A stretch of DNA of 64,000 nt, taken from the NCBI GenBank assembly GCA_944739405.2, contig OX123197.2, positions 60,798,047-60,862,046 of the forward strand. The letters are read 5' to 3'. Below the pieces are notes generated by a model. That model was not told the origin of the DNA and did no database searches. It saw nothing but the letters and a program-made list of their open reading frames with translations. The DNA is from Euclidia mi. Lineage: Eukaryota > Arthropoda > Insecta > Lepidoptera > Erebidae. Below are positions 11,318-21,422 of the stretch, one piece after another. The position numbers were made by a program, and so were the translations under genes. Within the stretch, counting starts at the first letter, position 1, and each line of letters begins with the position of its first letter.

Positions 11318-11781
11318 CAATTACCATCAGCGATGGTCGCAGAGAGGCTTAGAATTTATGTTATTGCGACCGATACGATAGGTACCTACTTGGTAAAAAT
11401 GTCTCTGGTAGTTTAGTCCTATAGAAAAATTAATGATTTATACAAGAGTAGTTTAGACTTGCATTCTTGCCTTCTTCTTTACAAAAGTGCTAACTTTGTG
11501 TTAGTCACGTGAAGATATTGATTGGCACTTTGAAAGTGATATTTAATTAATACTGTTGTGTAGTTGACTTGAAAAGTCAACGTTAACACTTACTAGTTAA
11601 TGGGGCTTTGAAATTTTCCTTATAGAAGTTTATTAAACTCAAATGATATCATTTATTACATAATTTTAGATATAATATTTTGTGTCATAAAGATTAACAG
11701 TTAAATTGGAAATAATATTAGACTCACTTGCTTACTTAATTAGAAGCGAATCCAATACAGTACCTACTATTTTATTCCAGT
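11318..11781. other. AT-rich flank, nothing recognised
   Basis: No coding frame or named repeat between the 3' LTR and the tandem repeat at 11782. Confidence 0.5.
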
Positions 11782-12760
11782 TTTTTAGGGTTCCTTACCT
11801 AAAAGGTAAAAGACGGGACCCTATTACTAAGCCTCCGCTGTCTGTCCGTCTGTCTGTCTGTCTATCTGTCTGTCTGTCACCAGGCTGTATCTCATAAACC
11901 GTGATAGCTAGAAAGCTGAAATTTTCACAAATTATCTATTTTGGTTGCCGCTATAACAACAAATACTAAAAATAAAAAAAGGAAAATATTAAGGTGGGTC
12001 TTATACAATAAACGTGTTTTTAGGGTTCCGTACCTAAAAGGTAAAAACGGGACCCTATTACTAAGCCTCCGCTGTCTGTCTGTCTGTCTGTCTGCCCATC
12101 TGTCACCAGGCTGTATCTCATAAACCGTGATAGCTAGAGAGCTGAAATTTTCACAAATTATGTATTTTTGGTTGCCGCTATAACAACAAATTCTAAAAAT
12201 TAAAAAAAATAATATTAAGAGAGGGTCCCATACAAAAAACGTGTTTTTTTTCGTATTTTTTGCTCGAAATTACTAACTGTAACAGGTAGACGCTTTAAAT
12301 TTTCACAGAATATGAAGATATATATTGCCATTCAAAATAAATAAATAAATTAAAAAGAAGTAAATAATACAGGGGGGCTCCCATACAACAAACGTAATTT
12401 TTAAGCAATTTGTTACTCGATCTTAATAAACAGGTAGAAACTTAAAAAGTATTTAAGTATACATACAACGAACGTGATTTTCTTTTATAGATGATGGCAC
12501 GGAACCCTTCGTGCGCGAGTCCGACTCGGACTTGCCTAATTTAATTTTTCGTATTTTTTGCTTAAAATTACTAACAGTAATAGGCAGATGCTTAAAATTT
12601 TTAAAGAATATGTAGTTATATATAACTTTTGAAAATAAATAATTCAATAAATAGAAAAAGTTAAATAAAGGGGGGCTCCCATACAACAAATGTATTTTTT
12701 AAGCAATTTGTTACTCGATTTTAATAAACAGGTAGAAACTTAAAAATATTTAAGTATTTA
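11782..12760 (+). repeat. Lepidopteran interspersed repeat with internal tandem duplications
   Basis: A unit starting AGGGTTCC(T/G)TACCTAAAAGG and containing a (GTCT)n run and CACCAGGCTGTATCTCATAA occurs twice, at about 11788-12013 and 12023-12245. A second unit containing GGGGGGCTCCCATACAACAAA and TTTGTTACTCGAT also occurs twice, at about 12250-12480 and 12546-12760. Between those two copies, GGCACGGAACCCT at about 12495 is an imperfect inverted match to the opening AGGGTTCCGTACC. Sequence of this type is very common in moth genomes; the element class is not certain. Confidence 0.7.
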
Positions 12761-12840
12761 TATGTATTTATTTACTTGCCCAATTTGTTATAATAGTTTC
12801 TATTTTCATAGGTTTTATCACAGTAATTAGCTTGTTTGTG

Positions 12841-12965
12841 AGGTAGCGATAGTATAGTGGAGATACTAACATACTGCTACGTACGGGGTCTCTGGTTCAA
12901 AATCCTGGCGCACTCTACAGTTCTTTTGAACATTAGTGTTCATTATATACCTAGCATATTTATTG
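12841..12965 (+). mobile_element. SINE1 remnant (tRNA-derived head)
   Basis: GGTAGCGATAGTATAGTGG followed at about 12885 by TCTCTGGTTCAAAATCC matches the A box and B box region of the SINE1 copies at 35670 and 46502, but is more decayed and lacks the tail. Confidence 0.55.
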
Positions 12966-13509
12966 CCTATTGACGGTGAAGAAATTATCGTGAGGCAACA
13001 TCCCTACATGTCTGAGAGTTCTCCATGATATTCTGAGAATATTATGCGTCAAAAAATAAGAACAAAACAAACAAAAGGACAAAAAATTTGTTACTAAAAC
13101 ATTATTAATGTTTATATATGCCTGTAAAAATATACGTATATATCTGCCTACCCCATTGAGGAAACACATGTTTTACTCAAACCAAAACGGTAACAAGGAA
13201 TATGATACAATATTAACCAGGGCGGAACCTCGCAGTTTCCTTCCTGAATCTGTAATCATTCATAATGCATATGCACAAAAACGTACTTGAATTAAAACGA
13301 TAATAACATACTTCTGTATAGCATTCACTGTATCATCTAAACAATATCTTTATACTGCCTTACGCTTAGTCACATTACAACTTCTTAACTATCGAAAAAC
13401 AACCTTAACCTTATTAGCATAAAGTTGAATATTCATTACCATGATGTAACATACGTGTCAACCTGAAACAAACTGTGCGATGAGTTCATAATGTGTATTT
13501 TGTTCGCAG

Positions 13510-13666
13510 GTGACCGTGCACAGGACACCACCACCAAATGTTTTGCGGTGTTATACAGGGTGTTGCGATCCGTGAAAGTGGGATTATGCATGGGCACGTG
13601 AACTAGCGATGTCGGTGGCTTTTCTCTTCGCGGCGCTGGGCGCTTTGGCACTTGTCAATCGTACAG
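13510..13666 (+). CDS. Candidate host exon: 5' UTR, ATG and signal peptide
   Basis: A splice acceptor (TTTTGTTCGCAG, ending at 13509) opens the exon and CAG|GTAA closes it at 13666. The ATG at 13609 begins 19 residues, MSVAFLFAALGALALVNRT, ending in phase 1. This is a short hydrophobic core ending in small residues, as in a secretory signal peptide. A 22-codon upstream reading frame ends just before this ATG. The next 6 nt after the exon (GTAATC) run straight into the tail of an RTE-type LINE. The sequence beyond the LINE (GTAAGAGG at 14701) restores a textbook donor, so this exon predates the insertion. The rest of the protein was not identified and I cannot name the gene. The call is inference from splice signals and hydrophobicity. 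Confidence 0.55.
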
Positions 13667-13670
13667 GTAA

Positions 13671-14698
13671 TCATCATCATCATCATATCAGCCAAACGAC
13701 GTCCACTGCTGGACATAGGCCTCCCCCAAGGTTCTCCACACAGACCGGTCTTGAGCCGCCCGCATCCAACCGCCTTTCGCGATCTTGACGAGATCGTCGG
13801 TCCACCTTGTGGGGGGCCTACCTCTGCTGCGTCGTCCGGTACGTGGCCGCCACTCCAGATCCTTTCTGCCCCAACGGCCATCGGTTCTTCGAGCTATGTG
13901 CCCTGCCCACTGCCACTTCAGCTTGGCTATCCGGAGAGCTATGTCGGCGACTTTGGTTCTACTGCGGATCTCCTCATTTCTGATTCGGTCTCGCAGGGAA
14001 ACTCCAAGCAAAGCTCTCTCCATCTCCCTCTGAGTGACCTTGAGCCTTCTGATAAGGCCCATAGTCAGCGACCACGTCTCTGATCCGTAAGTCATCACTG
14101 GCAACACTCACTGGTTAAAGACTTTCGTCTTGAGACACTGCGGGATATCGGACGAGAAGATATGTCGTAGCTTCCCGAACGCTGCCCAACCGAGTTGGAT
14201 TCGACGATTGACCTCCTTCTCGAAGTTGGATCTACCTAATTGGACTACTTGTCCCAGGTAGATATACTTGTCGACAACTTCGAGCGTAGAGCTCCCAACC
14301 TGAATAGGAGCAGGTACAACATGGACGTTCGACATGATTTTCGTCTTGTCCATGTTCATCTTAAGACCTACTTGTTGGGAGACTCTACAGAGGCCATCGA
14401 GCATTGTGCCTAGGTCTTCCATGGTCTCAGCCATGACTACGATATCGTCTGCGAATCGAAGGTGAGTGATGTACTCGCCGTTGATGTTGATGCCGAGTCC
14501 ATTCCAGTCCAAAAGCTTGAAAATATCCTCCAGCGCAGTAGTAAACAGTTTCGGGGATATGACATCCCCCTGTCTCACCCCTCGCTGGAGTTGAATAGGT
14601 TTCGAACTCTGGTCCTGGAGGCGGACTGACATAGTGGCGTTCTCATACAAACACTTCAGCACTTCGATATATCGGTAGTCAATCCGACACCGTTGGAG
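13671..14698 (-). pseudogene. RTE-A LINE, 5'-truncated 3' part of the reverse transcriptase ORF
   Basis: Read on the minus strand this is the C-terminal 340 or so codons of an RTE-type ORF: RGVRQGDVISPKLF, LRFADDIVV (catalytic FADD near 14450), VMTYGSETW, MERALLGVSLRDRIRN and the end at 13688, followed by an (ATGATG)n tail. The frame is continuous except for one nonsense codon at 14108-14110, where a Cys is expected between KVFNQ and VLPVMTYG. The 5' truncation at about 14698 falls in a region that copy 2 (21.4-24.4 kb) carries in full. The element inserted with AGGTAA duplicated on both sides (13665-13670 and 14699-14704), inside a host splice donor. Confidence 0.9.
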
Positions 14699-14885
14699 AG
14701 GTAAGAGGTATTCTATTTATGTGCAGCCATGTAGCATTAATGTAGTCGGAGAGTTCGCTCTTTGAACACTGTTGACTATTTCACTGACAGAGGACTGAGA
14801 AAAAGAAGGCACGTTGCATCTGTACATACGTTCAAGACTTCGATGAAAAATAATATTGAATTCTGTATCATGAGAGATTTTATAA

Positions 14886-15053
14886 ACATATAATCACACG
14901 GTGCTGCGGCGCCGCATCGCTTCGCTGATGTTTCGCACGCGTGGGAGCAACAACATCATCCTGAACGTGCTCAGCCACAAGTTGGACAGCCCCCCTCCTG
15001 GTGCACTGGGTACAAGCACAAGTGCGTGTGCTTGGGGCCCCAGAGGGTGGTAA
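14886..15053 (+). other. Candidate host coding exon or exon remnant, frame broken in a C-run
   Basis: A GC-rich island in AT-rich surroundings. The first part reads HTVLRRRIASLMFRTRGSNN, then IILNVLSHKLDS, with strong G/C preference at third codon positions. After the run of Cs at about 14990 the same preference continues one frame over as PPSWCTGYKHKCVCLGPQRV. A one-base indel in that C-run would explain both halves. GTGGTAAAT at the end could be a donor. I see no AG acceptor in a usable frame just upstream, so this may be an exon fragment, a pseudogene or a consensus error. The protein is not recognised. Confidence 0.4.
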
Positions 15054-18000
15054 ATAACTAAATTAATTCAAATTGCTTTATTTGTTAATTTATAAATTAT
15101 TTGACTGTTTTATTTTTTATCTAGATTATTTTACACTCAGACATTGATTATTATTATTTATTTTGTTTATTATATCATACTTTGATTATTTTAAATTTAA
15201 TTTGTATTTTATATTTTGATTTATTATGTTCAAATGCGTGTATTGGCAATTTGGAAATTATTTAGTTTGATGTATTAATTCTATTATGGGTATCTTGCCT
15301 GAAATAACTTTATTTTATTTTATTTATCATTTTATTATAATCGGAGAGTAGAAGATAGATGACTTTGACGGTATGACCCAAAGAATACTAAAAATAATTT
15401 TTTTCCGCATAATTTTTCACATTTTTTGTGGACTACACAATTTTTTGTGCCTTGCTTATAGTTCGAATCCACAACACTAAGCGCAGAGTCAAATTGTGAG
15501 TTGGTTGCATATAATATCTACGCCAACTGCAAAAATATTTATTTTTAATATTGCCTAGCTTTTCAAATACAACATAGTTCAAAATTTAGTACATATATTA
15601 AAAACTTCATGTCGACGCAATATTCCGTCCACGTAGATATATGTTCGCTACATTTACCTCAGCTATATAAGGGTCGAGTGCCTCGCTAAGAATAGAATGG
15701 CCCAGCCTGCTATGTAAAGCAACAAGTTTAGAAGTTATATATGTAGGTAGAAGGCAATGACGTGAGGAGGTTTTAAAATGATGTATTCTAGAACGGATTA
15801 GAATTTTAAGTTCACGCCTTCCCGTATTTAAATATAATTATACATCTGTCAATAATAATAATAATATATAATTTACTTTCAGACCTTACAGTCCATAGTT
15901 GGTACAACAAATACTTTACTAACTTAACTTTATTTTGTGCCGTAGCTTTTTCTTTAAGGTTATGGAATTCTAGTTAGCATTTTTCAAGAGGAAAATCAAG
16001 CAAACATTGAGCTTGGATAACAGAAATTTGTCAGCTCGCACTGAGCTAACATAGTGATCTATAGAAGATTAGCTTGGTAATAGTGCTTTTTTCCTCATAC
16101 AAAAATCTACAACTAATACGCCTTTTATATTACAACCTAAATATATCATTCCCTTTTGTTTTATATGTTAAATTCCATAAATACATACTCATACTCACGG
16201 TGTTTTCCCGTCAAGCTAGGCAGAAACAATAGAACGCCAAATTCCAAAACAAATCTTTGTTATGATAGTCTGCACAACATACACTTCCACAATTCACTAA
16301 AAGCATTTAGCTGATTGCTGAAGCGTTTAAAACACAGGCCCCGTGATGTAATATGCCGTCTAATCCCTCTCGAATTCTTTATTAGTTGTTAGCGGAATGA
16401 AATCGTCGCATAACTTTACTGATAAGCGGTAGCGATAAAAGCAACATTTATAATTGGCATAGTTTTGTAAAATTTTAAGAATAAATATTTTCCTGGACTA
16501 TTCTTAGTATATTGTGTTTTTTTAATCTTTGGTATGTTGTATGTACTCTTCAGTGATTTTCTTAATGAAAGGGTAACCACTCTTTCTTCATAAGAAAATT
16601 GGCAAGTTTTAGAAAGCTCTGGTAATAATAACAAGATTGCTCTGTATTGCCAGGACGCAGACGCTTGAAGGCGCTATTAGTAAGCTTGACACATTGACAA
16701 CAGCTATAAAATGTAATTGTATTGATTTGGTCTAAAATATATTACAAAGGTATATTTCAAGAAGATTATACATTTAACTGTTATATGTATTAGACATAGA
16801 AAGAATATACTTACCAATTCTTATACATATTTTACCAAATAGGGAATTATCATTCGCTACAATGTCAAAACTGTATTAGTATAGTTTGATTACAGCGCCA
16901 TCAAACAGGTTTTACTGTACGCACACATATACAGGAGGAGGAGCTAAATAACATACTCAAAAAAAAATATTTCCAATTTCATTTATTTATCGCTATCAGC
17001 CATCATCTATTTAATAATCCAATCTGCACCGTTTTTTATTGAGATGACATGCCTTGAAATTGTGAGTATTTTTTAACTGCCGAAAATCGTCTTTATTTCG
17101 GAAAAAAGGAATTCTTTTTTATTTAACAGGAGAATTTGTTAATATGAAAGGTAGGGTTGACAGAGATAAGTTTAAGACGTTAGTGATCGATTACTGTCTG
17201 GAAGTAAGAGGCGATTGAATCGTTCAGAGGAATTGGTAAGCTTTCTGTCGCTGATAGAAATCAATTTAGGATTACGGATTACAGACTAGATAAGGATGTT
17301 ATAGAACTTTTTATGAAGAAGCCTTCAAGCTAATTTGAGCTTTGTATTCAGTTGAGTGTTCTATTTATAGTTGGTAAAGACTGATTTACGGTTTTGATTT
17401 CGAAATATAGAAAATAAAGTTTCAGTCATGTAATCATTTGAAAATTAATATGAAATAATACTGTCACGAAATGCATACACATAGAGCAATCGGGAAAGTT
17501 TGGAAATATTTATTACTCAACAAAATCACAGTTAAAAAAATATTGGGATATGTACCACGTAACATATATTATTATTTGGTCCTATATAAAAGTTAAAATA
17601 AATCACTTTACCTAGTATTTTTATAAATTAAAAATATTAATACAATTAAATACCCAATATTGCTAGCTGTACTCAATATGTATAGAATATTATAAAAATA
17701 CACAACACTAGAATTACTTATTTCCACACAAAAACTCACTGTTTACAAACAGGCATATGGAGGCTGAATATTCTTCTAACGGTAGGGAAAAATCTCTCTG
17801 CTATTATTTTTATTGCTGGGTCATAAGAGCGTCAAGGATCTTTTGGATAGGAAGGTAGCCTCAACAAAGGCCATCCTATTTTTTTAATTTCTGTGTGGAT
17901 AACCTGAGATGTAAGGGTTTAGGTCGCTCAATTTAGTTCATGCCTTAGTTTCGTATCGGTGAATATTTAAAAATATATCACTACGTATCTTTTTTTTTAA

Positions 18001-18177
18001 TATTCTCCTCTCTTTGCTTACCTGTGTTTTTATATCTCGTGCATATCGAGGTCTTGTAGTAAATTGTGTGAAACATTTCCCTTCGTGATTTAAATGTAAC
18101 TACAGTTTACGGATTTTCTCGTGATATATTGGTTTTACTGAGATTACATTTGAATGATCTACATTTTTTATTAGGTA
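15054..18177. other. 3.1 kb AT-rich sequence, no gene recognised
   Basis: Long AT-rich stretch with only short accidental frames on either strand. It could be intronic sequence of the candidate host gene to its left. No repeat family could be named by eye. Confidence 0.5.
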
Positions 18178-18469
18178 CTAGCATTTTCCTGCGGATTCAC
18201 CCGCGTCCTGAGAGAACTTCTTCGCGTACCCAGTTTATTTATAGCCTAAGTTACTCCTTGGTACATCAGCTATCCGCCAGTGAAAGTTACGTCAAAATCG
18301 GTCTGGCCGTTCCAGAGATTAGCGAGAACAAACAGACAGACAGACAAAAATTTTAAAAGTGTAATTTCGGTATATGAACCGTGTATATCCATATGCATTT
18401 AGTTAAAAGCGGTTGTTTTAATATTACAAACAGACAATCCAATTTTATTAATATGTATAAATGTATAGA
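18178..18469 (-). mobile_element. Non-autonomous Helitron
   Basis: On the minus strand it starts TCTATACAT (A before it), and ends with a GC hairpin (CGCGGGTGAATCCGCAGG) followed by CTAG and then T. TC at the 5' end, CTAG after a hairpin at the 3' end and insertion between A and T are the Helitron hallmarks. It contains GGTCTGGCCGTTCCAGAGAT on the plus strand and shares both ends with the copy at 45483. Confidence 0.7.
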
Positions 18470-18762
18470 TAAACAATTTCGACTACTTTGCAGAAACCAT
18501 GGTGAGGGAAGTTTTGACCCTAGGGATGTAAGTTTCCATTTGAAAGCCGTAAATATTCTAATATCTAACTTTTCTCCGAATATAGTAATGTCTTAGAGTT
18601 TCTAAGTGCTGATGAAGGTTATTTTTTAGAAACAGTAAATGTCTCAGACTCTTTCGAAGCGTATTGGGACTGCAAGGTAAACTATACAATTTGTCCCATA
18701 AAGTACAATTTTGTATGTGGCCTAACGCCGGTACCGATATTTTACTATCGATCAATTGACCA

Positions 18763-21310
18763 CTAGACATGTTTGACATAAGTTCTATACAAAATGCGCG
18801 CCACAATACATTTGGTATTAAATGGGTCAAAAGAGTATTCCTTACATATTTGATTGAAAACTTTGATTGCTCGCACCATACACGTGTTTTGTCTATAGTT
18901 GGTTGATGAGAATGGCATCAATATAGGTGGATTGAATCTAACTGATCTTTAAGGCACGTTGAAGTGCAGTTTCTGCAACAAGCTGGGATAATCAATTTCG
19001 TTAGATATTATTTTTAACATGAATGACAAATCTGCTAACTGGCGACGATGTTCAAGTGGCTGAAGATGAAACTTTTTGCCTAGTTGAATGTAATTATTTG
19101 AGTTATACGGCACTTGTAAACGAAAACAAAGAAACCTTATAAAACGTTTTTGAATATTCTCAATACGGTCAATGTATTTATGGTAAAACGGGTTCCAAAT
19201 TTGAGAGGCATATTCAAGGTAATTTCTTACAAACGCACAGTAGAGAATCTTGAAGGTTTTGCTTTTTTGAAATATTTTGAGATTCTCATTATAAAACCAA
19301 GTGCTCTTGAAGCCTTAGAGATCATTTGCTCGATATGCACATCAAATAGTAGCTTCGCATCATGGTAGATACCAAGGTCTCGAATCTCATCCTGTTTTGG
19401 TAGCACTTGACCTTTTAGCGCATAAGAAGTTGATATTGGGAATCGTTTCCTGGTAAAGGTCACCACTGAACACTTAGCCGGGTTAAAATCAAGCTTATTA
19501 ACCTTGCAGTAGACATCAAGACGCGACAGATCTTCCTGAAGAGCCTCCATATCTTTTGTTGATGGTATTTTAGAGTAAATCTTCATCAGCAATCATCATC
19601 AGCAAAACACAGAAGGCTAGAATTGTGGAAGCAAGAGTCGATGTCGTTTACAAATATAATAAAGAGCAAAGGGCCTATTAAGGAACCCTCAGGAACACCG
19701 CTAGGGACAGAAATCCAACTAGAAATATAGTTGCTGACTACGACCGCCTGAAATCTTTTTTCCATATAAAAAGTGAACCATCTGAGAAGGTCACCTCTTA
19801 TTCCGATGTTAAAAAGCTTAGCTTTTAGAAGATTATTATTTTTTGTATTTTTTTTGTGATTATGTAAACGACATCGACCTGTGCCCCACCATCCATAATT
19901 TCCGTCAGCTAGTCATTCTACAAGACCAGTTTCGACACCGTGGAACGACCTCGTAAAAAACCATGCTGCGAAGCGCTAAAAGATTTTTTTAACGCGGCAT
20001 AAACTTTAATCAAAGACTTTTGCCAATACACATAATTTAGAAATTGGCCTATAATTAACTATCTCATTTCTAGAACCTTTTTTATGCACAGGCGTTATGT
20101 AAACAGACTTCCAGATCTGCGGGAAAGAAGAAGTAGTGAGCGATTTCTCAAACAGGAGGCAAACAGGTACAGCAATGGTTTTAGCGACTCCTCTAATAAA
20201 TCTCGGTGACAAGTGATCAGGGCCAGCTGATTTAAATGGATCAAGATTAAGTAATAATTAAGTGACAGTTTCAAAATCAACTACAACTGAATTTATATCC
20301 CACAGAATATTTGAGTTAGATAAAGTGAAGGGGCCGCAAGAACTGAAGCCCATTGATTCGTCGTTACTAGGATCAAGAAAGTTCGAGTGAAAATGAGAGG
20401 AAAACGCATTACATATTGTATCACCAGAAGATACTGTTTCATCACCATATTTAAAGTAGCTAGGTGTTGAGTTAGACTTGGATCGATGCTTAACAAAACT
20501 CTAAAAAGATTTGGGATTATTCTCAATAGACGCGTCGGTAGATGCAAGATAAGTAGAATAACACTCCTCTTCAAGCTTTTTTACCCTATCACGTAAAAAC
20601 TTGTACGTACATTTATCAGCAAGTCTGCCATATAACTTAAATTTACGTAGGTACTTATACTTTTCTTTAATTATGCGCTTAAGTGACGTGTTATACCAGA
20701 CTGGAAAGGAGTTATGATATATATTTTTAGATGGAACGTATTTGTTTTCAGCAGCTGTTATAATTTTATAAAAGTAATTAATACAGTCCTCGAGCGATTG
20801 ATGCATAAATATGTCCTTCCAGTTTAAAGCCAATATTTCATTATTGATTGCATTAACGTCTGCTTTATTGTAAAAATAGCGGGTATGTTGCGCTGAGATT
20901 AAATGCGTGGACTCGGCAAAACCCAGCCTCTAACGAAAGAACGGGGTGGTATTTATCAACAGGTACTAAGGGTGACATAGATTCACTAACAGACACACAA
21001 CATCAACATCGTTACATAGTACCAGGTCCAAAATTTTCCCGTAGAAGTTTAATATTCCGTTAAATTGGTTGAGACCTAGGACACCCAACTCGTCTGTTAA
21101 CATTCGCTCGTCTTCACTATTAACATTCGTAGGTAACAGCAAATTATTTGACGACTGCTAGGAAATTCCATTAAAATTATAGTCGCCCATAATCAGAAAC
21201 TTATCATTAGGAATATTTAAAACTGTGTTATTCAGCTTATTTAGAAAGTTTACCAATTGTTCTGAAAAGGCATAACCCCGAATTTCACCGTTGGCTCGGT
21301 ACTAAGATAC
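18763..21310 (-). pseudogene. Jockey/CR1-like LINE ORF2, 5'-truncated and decayed
   Basis: Reading leftward from 21310 the minus strand gives the end of an endonuclease (FLIMGDYNFNGI, then KILDLVLCNDV), a linker (SLKRIIKEKYKYLRKFKLYG near 20690), then the reverse transcriptase: ITPVHKKGSRNEIVNYRPIS near 20050, GVPEGSLIGPLLFIIFVNDI near 19700 and FADD at 19595-19606. The C-terminal domain ends at a TAG at 18763-18765 (FDPFNTKCIVARILYRTYVK). At least five frame changes or stops separate these blocks. A short repetition of the VNDID codons near 19860 marks an internal rearrangement. The exact clade within the Jockey/CR1 group is not settled. Confidence 0.8.
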
Positions 21311-21422
21311 GGAATTTTGTTATGGGGCAACTCGACGGACGTAAACAAGGCCTTCTTATCACAAATGATATGTGTCAGGGCAATATGTGGAGCTGGCCCA
21401 TTGGATTCTTGCCGGCCACTAT

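Noticed and set aside
11846..12105. (GTCT)n and other short tandem repeats as CRISPR-like arrays
   Set aside because: Simple microsatellites inside interspersed repeats, with no spacers; the genome is eukaryotic.
13652..14083. 143-codon plus-strand frame
   Set aside because: It is the antisense of the RTE-A coding sequence.
15054..18177. Short plus and minus frames as exons of the candidate host gene
   Set aside because: None combines splice signals with coding composition; only 13510-13666 and 14886-15053 had any support.
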